Assembly: GCF_009789575.1 (NCBI RefSeq)
Contig: NZ_CP046908.1
Location: 3,687,001 to 3,751,000 of the forward strand
DNA from: Stappia indica
GTDB lineage: Bacteria > Pseudomonadota > Alphaproteobacteria > Rhizobiales > Stappiaceae
Length of the DNA: 64,000 nt
Direction of reading: 5' to 3'
Made by a program: the position numbers and the translations under genes. Every line of letters starts with the position of its first letter. Positions within the stretch are counted from its first letter, which is position 1. A model generated the notes under the pieces. The model saw only the letters and a list, made by a program, of their open reading frames with translations, was not told the DNA's origin and searched no databases. Below are positions 42,182-50,251 of this stretch, one piece after another.

Positions 42182-43207
42182 ATGCAGCACGTTGAAAGCA
42201 CTCTCGGTCCCGACGTTCCGATCATCGTCTGGTCGCCGCGCGACGGCGCCCGTTTCAGCCTCGACGAGCTCGCCGCCTACCTTGCCGAGGTCAAGGACCG
42301 GATTTCCGCCCAGCTCGACGAGAATGGCGGCGTCCTGCTGCGCGGGTTCGATTGCGTCCACACCTCCGGCGACTATCAGAAGGTGCTCGACGTGGTCGCG
42401 CCCGATCTGATGGACTATGTCGGCGGCACCTCGCCGCGCAAGGTCGTCAACGGCCGCATCATGACGGCGACCGAGATCCCCGGCTCCTACTCGATCCCGC
42501 TGCACCAGGAGATGTCCTACACGGACAATTCGCCCGACCGCATCTCCTTCTTCTGCGAGCGCCCGCCCGAGGAGGGCGGCCAGACCACCATCGGCGACAT
42601 GCGCGCCATCACCCGCGCCATCGACCCGAAGGTCCGCGAGCGCTTCGAGACCCATGGCGGCGTGCAACTCTGCCGCAACCTGCCGCTGCCGGAGAAGGTC
42701 GCCTCCCGGCCGGGCGTGCCCAAGACCTGGCACGAGGTCTTCGCCACCGACCGGCGCGAGGAGGCCGAGAAGGTCGCCGCCAAGTCCGGCTGGCGCTACG
42801 AGTGGCTGGACGACGGGTCGATGCAGCTCTGGCAGGAGGTGCGCCCGACCACCCGGCAGCATCCGCGCTCCGGCGACGATGTCTGGTTCAACCAGGTGCA
42901 CATCTTCTCGCCCGTCTCCGCGCTGAAATGGGCCCGGCTGGACGGCCGCACCGAGGCCGCCGACCGGTTGGCGCGGGCGCTGGAGGAGGCGCCGCAGCTT
43001 CTCGACCACATGCGCTATGGCGACGGCACCGAGATCTCGGCCGAGGATGTGCTGCACATCTACGATGTGCTGCTGGAAAACGAGACGCCGGTGCAGTGGC
43101 AGAAGGGCGACGTGCTCGTCCTCGACAACATCCTCGTCGCCCATGGCCGCAAGCGCTTCTCCGGCGACCGCAGCGTGCTCACCGCACTGATCCAGCACGC
43201 CCACTGA
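42182..43207 (+). CDS. Fe(II)/2-oxoglutarate oxygenase, TauD family, SyrP-like
   Basis: A 341-residue non-heme iron oxygenase. The facial triad is visible as His108-x-Glu110 in LHQEMSYTD and distal His321 in ILVAHGRKRF, with the 2-oxoglutarate-binding Arg probably in the following KRFSGDRS stretch. Length and the middle segment (PKTWHEVFATD, DDVWFNQVHIFSP) match SyrP-like oxygenases that hydroxylate carrier-bound amino acids, rather than TauD itself. It may hydroxylate the amino acid loaded on the NRPS. It is 38 bp after the hotdog gene. Confidence 0.92.
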   Translation: MQHVESTLGPDVPIIVWSPRDGARFSLDELAAYLAEVKDRISAQLDENGGVLLRGFDCVHTSGDYQKVLDVVAPDLMDYVGGTSPRKVVNGRIMTATEIPGSYSIPLHQEMSYTDNSPDRISFFCERPPEEGGQTTIGDMRAITRAIDPKVRERFETHGGVQLCRNLPLPEKVASRPGVPKTWHEVFATDRREEAEKVAAKSGWRYEWLDDGSMQLWQEVRPTTRQHPRSGDDVWFNQVHIFSPVSALKWARLDGRTEAADRLARALEEAPQLLDHMRYGDGTEISAEDVLHIYDVLLENETPVQWQKGDVLVLDNILVAHGRKRFSGDRSVLTALIQHAH

Positions 43208-43270
43208 CACTCGTGCCAAGGCCCGGCGGCGTGTTCGCCGGACCCGACCCCATCCGAACGGGAGACAGCC

Positions 43271-44080
43271 ATGCTGAAGACGGTTTCCAGCACAAAGTCC
43301 GGCGAGGCGCGGGACGAGATGGCCGCCGAGGAGCGGCGCATGCGCGTCCAGCTTGCCGAGTTCTACCATCTCGTCGCCTATCTCGGCTGGACCGAGATGA
43401 TCTTCAACCACATCTCGCTGCGCGTGCCCGGTCCCGACCGCCACTACCTCGTCAATCCCTTCGGGCTGCACTACGAGGAGATCACGCCGGATAACCTGGT
43501 GAAGGTCGACGTCGAGGGCAATCTGGTCGAGCCGTCGGACTATCCGGCCAACCGGACGGGCTTTGCCCTGCACGGGGCGATCCACGAGGCGCGCGACGAC
43601 ATCCATTGCATCGCCCACACGCACACGACGCCGATCTCCGCCATCGCGCTGAAGGAAGGCGGTTTCACCTATGACGACTTCTACGGGGCGCAGCTCTTCG
43701 GCCGGGTCGGCTATCACGCCTTCGAGGGGGTGACGGTCTTTGCCGACGAGCGCCCGCGCATGGTCGCGAGCCTTGGCGACAAGAGCGTCCTGGTGCTGCG
43801 CAACCACGGCATCGCGGTCGGCGAGCGCGACGTGCCGCGCACCTTCTGGCTGCTCTACAACGCGCAGCGCGCGGCCGAAATCCAGTGCCAGGCGGGCATG
43901 CTGCCCGGCGCCAATACCCCGCTCACCGACGAAGTGCGTCTGCGCAGCGCGGCAGCGGCCGAGGAGCTCGTCGCGGGCGATGCGTTCGCCGCCAAGCTCT
44001 TCGACGCGATGGTGCGCAAGGTACGCCGTGACCGCGGCCCGCTCTGGGCCAGGGATACGGGAACCGACCGGCTCGAATAG
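43271..44080 (+). CDS. Class II aldolase/adducin-family protein
   Basis: A 269-residue protein of the class II aldolase fold. The Zn-ligand histidines appear in CIAHTHTTPISAI and later in VLRNHGIAVGERD. Members cleave or epimerise sugar phosphates, decarboxylate, or act in biosynthetic clusters on small aldehydes. The N-terminal extension EMAAEERRMRVQLAEFYHLVAYLGWTEMIFNHIS is the usual family opening. Function within this cluster is unknown; supply of an unusual extender or amino-acid precursor is one possibility. Confidence 0.88.
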   Translation: MLKTVSSTKSGEARDEMAAEERRMRVQLAEFYHLVAYLGWTEMIFNHISLRVPGPDRHYLVNPFGLHYEEITPDNLVKVDVEGNLVEPSDYPANRTGFALHGAIHEARDDIHCIAHTHTTPISAIALKEGGFTYDDFYGAQLFGRVGYHAFEGVTVFADERPRMVASLGDKSVLVLRNHGIAVGERDVPRTFWLLYNAQRAAEIQCQAGMLPGANTPLTDEVRLRSAAAAEELVAGDAFAAKLFDAMVRKVRRDRGPLWARDTGTDRLE

Positions 44081-44130
44081 GCGGCGTCCCGCCGGCCTGC
44101 CGACCCCGAAATCGCGGAGGATCATGTCCC

Positions 44131-45069
44131 GTGACACTGCAAGAGAGAAACCGGCCCCGGTCCGGGCCAGGGATGGCGTCCCACCGGGAGCGGGCGACAG
44201 GCTGGGCGAGCACCCACCGGGTCCATCTCGGCATGCCGCATCTGGCCTTCAGCGGGCTTTCGGAGGCCTGGCTGCTGAAGGAACTGGGCCACCGCCACTG
44301 GATCCAGCTCGCACGCATGGCGGAATACGACTTTCCCGACTTCTACGACGAGGCGGGACACATGGTCTATGCCGCGTTCCGCTCGGTGCGGATCGAGGGC
44401 GCGCGCTTCGATATGGCCAAGGAAAACGACACGCTGGTGATCCGCTCCAGCCTGTTCCGCCTGTCGCGCACCCAGGTGCAGAGCGAGCACCGTCTGAGCA
44501 TCGGCGGGGCGATGCTCGGCATCGTGCGCATGGTCTCGGTCTTCGTGCACCGCAACGGCCAGACCTCGAACCGCTCGGTGGTCCGCGTCGAGATCCAGGG
44601 TCTGCCGCCGGTCTCCGAAGCCGGCAAGTCGGATCTGTCGGGCCTCGACGGCACTTTGTGGGCCTGGGACGAGGGAACGATCGTTGCCGCCGACCACCGG
44701 CCGCAGCTGTTCTTTCCCTGCCCCTCGCAGGACTTCAACGGGGCGGGCTTTCTCTACTTCGCCAACGTCCCGGCTTTCGTCGACCGGGCCGAATGGAACG
44801 TCGACCCGGACTTCGCGCGCAATGCGATCACCCGCTGGCGCAGCGTCGCCTATCACGCCAACATCGATCCCGGCGAGGCGATCTCCATCGAACTCGTCGA
44901 CTTCGAACGGGGTGATCTCCTCTGGCGGCACCGTTGCCGGGTGACCCGGGCTACCGACGGCAAGCATATGGCCGACGTCCTGAGCGTGCGCAGCCGGGTC
45001 GAGGTTGCCGGATCGCGGCGGGTTGCGGCCCGGCAGGAGATCGGCTGTAGCGACCGGCCGGACTGTTGA
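44131..45069 (+). CDS. Double-hotdog biosynthetic protein, LnmK/Pnap_2097-like
   Basis: A 312-residue protein with no enzyme motif I can prove, but with the layout of the LnmK/Pnap_2097 double-hotdog group: an opening VHLGMPHLAFSGLSEAWLLKELGHRHW and a first hotdog strand set DTLVIRSSLFRLSRTQVQSEHRLS. LnmK in leinamycin biosynthesis is an acyltransferase/decarboxylase that loads propionyl-ACP. If this protein does similar work it would supply a small acyl unit or act on acyl-ACP. Family assignment is from remembered pattern and should be read as tentative. It is followed by a 302-bp gap before the NRPS gene. Confidence 0.6.
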   Translation: MTLQERNRPRSGPGMASHRERATGWASTHRVHLGMPHLAFSGLSEAWLLKELGHRHWIQLARMAEYDFPDFYDEAGHMVYAAFRSVRIEGARFDMAKENDTLVIRSSLFRLSRTQVQSEHRLSIGGAMLGIVRMVSVFVHRNGQTSNRSVVRVEIQGLPPVSEAGKSDLSGLDGTLWAWDEGTIVAADHRPQLFFPCPSQDFNGAGFLYFANVPAFVDRAEWNVDPDFARNAITRWRSVAYHANIDPGEAISIELVDFERGDLLWRHRCRVTRATDGKHMADVLSVRSRVEVAGSRRVAARQEIGCSDRPDC

Positions 45070-45371
45070 CCATCTGATCGGACCATGGACAACCGGGCGA
45101 TGCGCGCCCGGCAAGGGTCCCTTGCGCCCGCCCAAGGGTTGCATATCCTGAAATACGGAGTGTGGATACCGGTTGGTGATACGGATATTTTACATCGCCA
45201 CGTTGTCGTGATACCCCTCTTCAGATCCTGCAAAAGTGCGGAACATCTGTAATCTCAAGTAGTTTCAAGAAAAAATCCGTTCAGGACGCCAAGAGGCCGA
45301 TCTGATGCCGTTTTGCATCGAGCTTTCTCTCGTTCTGGCGAAGGGTTGGTTGCGGCCATCGGGAGGCGGGC
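45070..45371. other. Intergenic region before the NRPS gene
   Basis: 302 bp with lower G+C in its second half. GGTGATAC near 45173 and CGTGATAC near 45208 are similar direct elements. It is the largest gap in the cluster and probably carries a separate promoter for the NRPS and exporter genes. A 55-codon open frame at 45085-45252 is not convincing as a gene. Confidence 0.5.
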
Positions 45372-48300
45372 ATGACATATTCGGTGTTGCGGCGGATCGA
45401 GGAACTCGCCTTCGATCATGGCGACCGCGTCGCGATGGAGGAGGGGCCGCGCCGGCTGACCTATGCCGGTCTCTACGAGGCGATCCGCAGGGCCGGCCGC
45501 CAGGGCCTCTCCCGTCCCGCACCCGGACTTGTCGGGATCAACGGACGCCCCTCGATAGAGGCCGGCGTCGGCATTCTCGGCGCAATGGCCTCGGGCGATG
45601 TCGCCGTTCCGGTCGACGGGCGCCTGCCGCTCGCCCGCCAGCAGGCGCTTCTCGCTTGGTGCGACACCTTGAGCGACCAGCGCGACATCGCCGGGATCGT
45701 CGCCGATCTCGACGGCAAGGTGCCGCAGCCCGATCCCGCGGGCTGCATCGCGCCGCGCCTCCCGCGTCAGGCCGCCTATATCGCCTTCACCTCCGGCACC
45801 ACCGGCGAGCCCAAGGCCATCGAAGGCACGATGGAGGGCCTCGACCATTTCATGGCCTGGCAGTCGGGCCTCGTCGGCAGCTTCTGCGAGGCGCCGCGCG
45901 TCTCCTGGCTGACGCCGCTGTCCTTCGACGTGATGTATCGCGATCTGCTGCTGCCGCTGGTGACCGGCGGCACGCTGGTCATTCCCGATGCCGAGGCCGG
46001 GTTCAACATCGCTTCGGGCTGGCAGTGGCTGACGGCAGAGCGGATCGACATCGCCCATGTCGTGCCCTCCATCGTCTCGGCCTGGCTCGCCTCCGGCGAT
46101 CTGCCGCACCTGGACGTCCGCGCTCTGTTCTTTGCCGGCGAACCTTTGACGGTGCCGCTCGTCGCGGCCCTGCGCTGCCGCTATGCCGGGCGCGTCTACA
46201 ATCTCTATGGCCCCTCCGAGGGCACGATGGCGAAGTTCTGCCGCCGGATCGACGACGACTGCCCGACGCGCGGCGCGCTCTATCCCGTGGGCCGTCCCGT
46301 CGGCGACGACGTGACGTTCGAGCTTGCCGAAAATGGCGAGATCGTGCTGGCCTCGCCCTACCTGACCAACGGCTACCGGCGCCGCGACGGTGGCGCCGAT
46401 CCGTTTCCGCAGGTCCGGCCCGGCTGGTATGCCTATCGCACGGGAGACCGGGGCGAGGTCGTCGGCGGGGATCTCTTCCTGCTCGGCCGCCTCGACACCC
46501 AGATGAAGATCAACGGCATCCGCATCGAGGCCGGCGAGGTGGAACGCCTTGCCGAGGCCTGCGAGGGCGTCACGCGCGCGGTTGCCGTCAAGCTGTCGCC
46601 GCCCGAGGCGCCGGGCGAGACGCTTGCCCTGTTCTGGCAGGGCGCGCCGGACCGGGAGCCGGCCTTGCGCGAGCAGCTGTCCGATGCCCTGCACCCGGCG
46701 GTGATGCCCTCGCTCTACACGCATCGTGCCAGCTTTCCGGTGACCCTCAACGGCAAGGTGGACCGCAAGGCCCTTGCTGCGGATGCGGCAGCCTTGCTTG
46801 CCGAAGGGCAGGCGGATCCTGGCGAGGCCCTTCACGGCGATCCGGCAGAGCGGCATGTCCAGCAGGTGATCTCGCAGGTGCTGCGCCGGCCCTGCGGCCT
46901 CGATACGGATTTCATCGGCCTGGGCGGCAATTCGCTGATGTTCGGCCTGATCGCCTTGCAGCTGGAGACGGCCTTCGGCATCGCCATTCCCCAGCCGCGC
47001 TTCTACGAGGCCGGCACGCCGCGCGCCATCGCGGCCTGGTTCCTCGCCAATGGCGGACGCCTGCGCCGGACGGGGGCAAACGCGGACAAGGGCGGCGCCC
47101 CCGCCTCGCCGGAAGCGGCGGAAGGGACCTACCGGCCGCTCACCAGCCGCCAGCAGACGATCTTCGACATCTTCTGCAAGGACATCTTCGGCGCCGCCAT
47201 CAACATGATCCTGCAGATGCCGTTCCGCGCGGCCGAGGCCGAGCGGCTGAAGCGCGTGTTGCTGCGGCTGATCGAACTCAACGACTGCTTCCACCTGCGC
47301 TTCCGCCGCGAGGGCGACACGCTGCTCCAGGCTCTGGTGTCCGGAGGCTTCGGCCCCGGGGACTTCGAGGAAATCGAGGCGGACGATGCCGAGTTCGACC
47401 GGCGGTCCACCCTTTTCGGCGAGCGGACCTTCGATCTCGACGGCGAGCGTCCCTTCCGGATCCTGCTGCTGACCAGCCCGTCGGGCGCCGGCCGCCTCAT
47501 TCTGTCCATGCATCACCTCATCAGCGACGGCATGTCGCGCGAATATATCCGCCGCGACATCGAGGATGCGCTGGCCGGTGCGCCGGTGCCGGTGCGCGGG
47601 CCGTTCCGCTCGGCCATCGCCGCCGAGACCGGCGAGAGCCGTGCCCGCGCCGCCGCCTTCTGGCATGCGCATATCGCGGGCGCGCCGCCGATGCCGCGCT
47701 TCGTCTCCGGACCCGACCGGAAGAACCTGTCGGCGCGCATGCTCACCGTGCCGCTCGGCGTCGATCACGACGCGCTGCTGGCCCATGCCCGCGCGCTCAA
47801 CGCCAGCGTCTTTCCCTATCTGATGGCGCATTTCTACCGGGCGATGGCGGCCCATTCCGGCGCATCGGACCTGATCATCCGGGTCACCATCCACGGGCGC
47901 TACCGCCCGGAACTGCTCGACACGCTGGGCCTGCTGTTCAGCGCCGTGCCGCTGCGCATCGACGGGGCGGGGCAGGGCACTCCGGCCATCGTCGCCGGCC
48001 TGTCGCGCATGCTGGAGGCCGCCCGCGAGCACCAGGACGTGTGCTTCCGCGATCTTGCGCGACTGGTCGGCGAGCCGGACGACGAGCATGTCCACCCGGT
48101 CACGGGCGTCAGCTTCGCGCTCGACGGCTACGATGTCAGCGAGGCGATGCCGGCCGGCCTGTCCCTCGACGCGATTCCGCAGGTCGTCCGGGCCTCGCTG
48201 CCGCATGAGGCGCTGGTCTTCGCCCGCACCTATAGCGATGGCTGCGTGCTGCGGTTCCTCTACCGCTCGAAGGCCTTTTCCGACGCCGATATCCGCGCCA

Positions 48301-48404
48301 TCGCCGCGCATATGCGCGAAACGATCCTGCAGGAACTGGCGGAGGGCGCCCGGGAGACCTTTGCGGCAGCGGAGATCGGCCGCCGTGCGCTGCAGTGTTC
48401 CTAG
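45372..48404 (+). CDS. Single-module NRPS with A-PCP-C domain order
   Basis: A 1010-residue enzyme. The adenylation domain (about 1-470) shows FTSGTTGEPK (139-148), SFDVMYRD with the Asp expected for alpha-amino-acid substrates, NLYGPSEGTM, YRTGDRG, GRLDTQMKINGIRIEAGEVE and the catalytic Lys in LNGKVDRKAL. The carrier domain has Ser521 in GLGGNSLM. The C-terminal ~400 residues are a condensation domain with HHLISDG at 714-720. The C domain comes last, so the module would load an amino acid and then condense it with a partner supplied in trans, for example the acyl-ACP or a free amine. There is no thioesterase or reductase domain; release may use the free thioesterase or the C domain. Confidence 0.93.
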   Translation: MTYSVLRRIEELAFDHGDRVAMEEGPRRLTYAGLYEAIRRAGRQGLSRPAPGLVGINGRPSIEAGVGILGAMASGDVAVPVDGRLPLARQQALLAWCDTLSDQRDIAGIVADLDGKVPQPDPAGCIAPRLPRQAAYIAFTSGTTGEPKAIEGTMEGLDHFMAWQSGLVGSFCEAPRVSWLTPLSFDVMYRDLLLPLVTGGTLVIPDAEAGFNIASGWQWLTAERIDIAHVVPSIVSAWLASGDLPHLDVRALFFAGEPLTVPLVAALRCRYAGRVYNLYGPSEGTMAKFCRRIDDDCPTRGALYPVGRPVGDDVTFELAENGEIVLASPYLTNGYRRRDGGADPFPQVRPGWYAYRTGDRGEVVGGDLFLLGRLDTQMKINGIRIEAGEVERLAEACEGVTRAVAVKLSPPEAPGETLALFWQGAPDREPALREQLSDALHPAVMPSLYTHRASFPVTLNGKVDRKALAADAAALLAEGQADPGEALHGDPAERHVQQVISQVLRRPCGLDTDFIGLGGNSLMFGLIALQLETAFGIAIPQPRFYEAGTPRAIAAWFLANGGRLRRTGANADKGGAPASPEAAEGTYRPLTSRQQTIFDIFCKDIFGAAINMILQMPFRAAEAERLKRVLLRLIELNDCFHLRFRREGDTLLQALVSGGFGPGDFEEIEADDAEFDRRSTLFGERTFDLDGERPFRILLLTSPSGAGRLILSMHHLISDGMSREYIRRDIEDALAGAPVPVRGPFRSAIAAETGESRARAAAFWHAHIAGAPPMPRFVSGPDRKNLSARMLTVPLGVDHDALLAHARALNASVFPYLMAHFYRAMAAHSGASDLIIRVTIHGRYRPELLDTLGLLFSAVPLRIDGAGQGTPAIVAGLSRMLEAAREHQDVCFRDLARLVGEPDDEHVHPVTGVSFALDGYDVSEAMPAGLSLDAIPQVVRASLPHEALVFARTYSDGCVLRFLYRSKAFSDADIRAIAAHMRETILQELAEGARETFAAAEIGRRALQCS

Positions 48405-48537
48405 GTCAGTGGCCAAAAAATAAGCCCGTCCGCAGCGAGAAAGTGCTAGTTTTCCGGCAGCTAGCGTGGCATGCGACCACGATGTCGGGTGCGGCAGATA
48501 TGCGGACTGGGACGGGATCTTGCGCAAGGACAAGTCG

Positions 48538-50250
48538 ATGACGCAGGCGCCGGCAGGCGCCACGGTGGTGGACCGGGTTTTCCGTGCAGTGCGCTCCGCG
48601 CTTTTCGGCGTGGCGCTGGTCAGCCTCTTGGTCAACCTCCTGATGCTGACCGGTCCGGTCTACATGCTGCAGGTCTATGACCGGGTCCTGGCCAGCGGCT
48701 CCGTCCCGACCCTCCTGGTGATCAGCGCCTTCGCCCTTCTCCTCTATGCCGTCTTCGGCCTCCTGGAGGGCCTGCGCTCGCGCATTCTCTCGCGGATCGG
48801 CCAGCGCATCGATGCACAGCTGTCCGGTCTTGCTTTCGCCATCTCGTCCCGGCTGCCGCTGCGCATGGGCGCTGGAGCAGCGAAACTGCGCCCGGTGCAG
48901 GATCTCGATGCCGTCCGCACCTTCATGTCCGGCCCCGGCCCGGCGGCGATCTTCGACCTGCCGTGGATGCCGGTCTATTTCGCCCTGCTCTTCCTGTTTC
49001 ATCCGCTGCTCGGCTGGCTCGCCATCGGCGGTGCGGTGCTGATCTGCATCCTGATCGGCCTCAACGAGGCGACCTCCCGCAAGCCGGCGGCGGAAGCTGC
49101 CCGCGCCGCCAGCCGGCGGGCGTCGGTGGAAGAGGCCGGCCGCCGCAATGCCGAGGCGCTGGGCGCCATGGCGATGGACGGTCCCCTGGTGCAGCGCTGG
49201 GAGCGCGAGAACGAGGCCTTCCTCGACGTGCAGCGCCGGGCGCAGGACTGGTCCGGCTTCTTCGCCACGGGGATCAAGACCGTCCGCTTCCTGCTGCAGT
49301 CGGCGGTGCTGGGCCTTGGGGCCTGGCTCGCCATTCTGGGCGAGGTCACGCCCGGCGTCGTCATCGCCGGATCCATTCTCACCTCCCGCGCGCTGGCCCC
49401 GGTGGAGCAGGCGGTCGCCCAGTGGCGCCCCTTTGCGGCCGCCCGTCTCGGTCGCCGGCGTCTGCGCGAGGTGTTCGCCCAGCTGTCGGAGCCGGACGTC
49501 GAGCGCCTGGAGTTGCCGTTGCCGCAGCGCTCCCTGACGGTCGAGCAGCTGGCCTGCGGCCCGGCCGGCGTGCCGCGCCCGGTGGTGCAGGGCGTTGCGC
49601 TGGAGCTTTCCGCCGGCGACGGGCTCGGCATCATCGGCCCGTCCGGATCGGGCAAGTCGACGCTGGCCCGCGCCCTTGTCGGCCTGGTGCCGCCGCTGCA
49701 CGGCTCGGTCCGTCTCGACGGGGCGGAGCTGTCGCAATGGGCGCCCGCCCGCCGTGGCCGGATCATCGGTTACCTGCCGCAGGACGTGCAGCTGTTCGAC
49801 GGCACGGTGGCGGAAAACATCGCCCGCTTCGACCCGGATGCGGAGGCGGAAGCGGTGATCGAGGCGGCTCGCATGGCCGATATCCACGATTTCGCAACTG
49901 GCCTGCCGGACGGCTACAACACGCTGATCGGGTCGGAAGGCATGGTCCTGTCGGGCGGGCAGCAGCAGCGCATCGCCCTTGCCCGCGCCCTGTTCCGCAA
50001 GCCGTTCCTGGTGGTGCTGGACGAGCCCAACTCGAACCTCGATTCCGACGGCGAGGCCGCGTTGACGCGGGCGATCCGCGAAATGCGCAATGCGGGCTGC
50101 ATCGTCGTGGTCATCGCGCATCGGCCGAGCGCCATCTCCGCCGTCGACAAGGTGCTGTGCCTGCGCGACGGGCGCATGGCGGCCTTCGGTCCGAAGGACG
50201 AGGTGCTGAAGCGCGTGGTCGCGCCGGTGCCGCAGTCGGGAGTGGCGTGA
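48538..50250 (+). CDS. Type I secretion ABC transporter (PrtD/permease-ATPase fusion)
   Basis: A 570-residue half-transporter. Six transmembrane helices (residues about 15-310, including LMLTGPVYMLQVYDRVLASGS, the type I secretion signature) precede an ATPase with Walker A GPSGSGKST, signature LSGGQQQRIALARAL, Walker B VVLDEPNSNLD and switch His in VIAHRPSA. There is no C39 peptidase domain. PrtD-type exporters normally secrete proteins with C-terminal signals, but no such protein gene is here. Placed 133 bp after the NRPS and directly before its adaptor, it may export the cluster product. Confidence 0.93.
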   Translation: MTQAPAGATVVDRVFRAVRSALFGVALVSLLVNLLMLTGPVYMLQVYDRVLASGSVPTLLVISAFALLLYAVFGLLEGLRSRILSRIGQRIDAQLSGLAFAISSRLPLRMGAGAAKLRPVQDLDAVRTFMSGPGPAAIFDLPWMPVYFALLFLFHPLLGWLAIGGAVLICILIGLNEATSRKPAAEAARAASRRASVEEAGRRNAEALGAMAMDGPLVQRWERENEAFLDVQRRAQDWSGFFATGIKTVRFLLQSAVLGLGAWLAILGEVTPGVVIAGSILTSRALAPVEQAVAQWRPFAAARLGRRRLREVFAQLSEPDVERLELPLPQRSLTVEQLACGPAGVPRPVVQGVALELSAGDGLGIIGPSGSGKSTLARALVGLVPPLHGSVRLDGAELSQWAPARRGRIIGYLPQDVQLFDGTVAENIARFDPDAEAEAVIEAARMADIHDFATGLPDGYNTLIGSEGMVLSGGQQQRIALARALFRKPFLVVLDEPNSNLDSDGEAALTRAIREMRNAGCIVVVIAHRPSAISAVDKVLCLRDGRMAAFGPKDEVLKRVVAPVPQSGVA

Positions 50251-50251
50251 C

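Noticed and set aside
45085-45252. A 55-codon plus-strand open frame in the gap before the NRPS gene
   Set aside because: It has no ribosome site and no recognisable motif; such a length is expected by chance in high-G+C DNA. It does not resemble a precursor peptide or MbtH protein.
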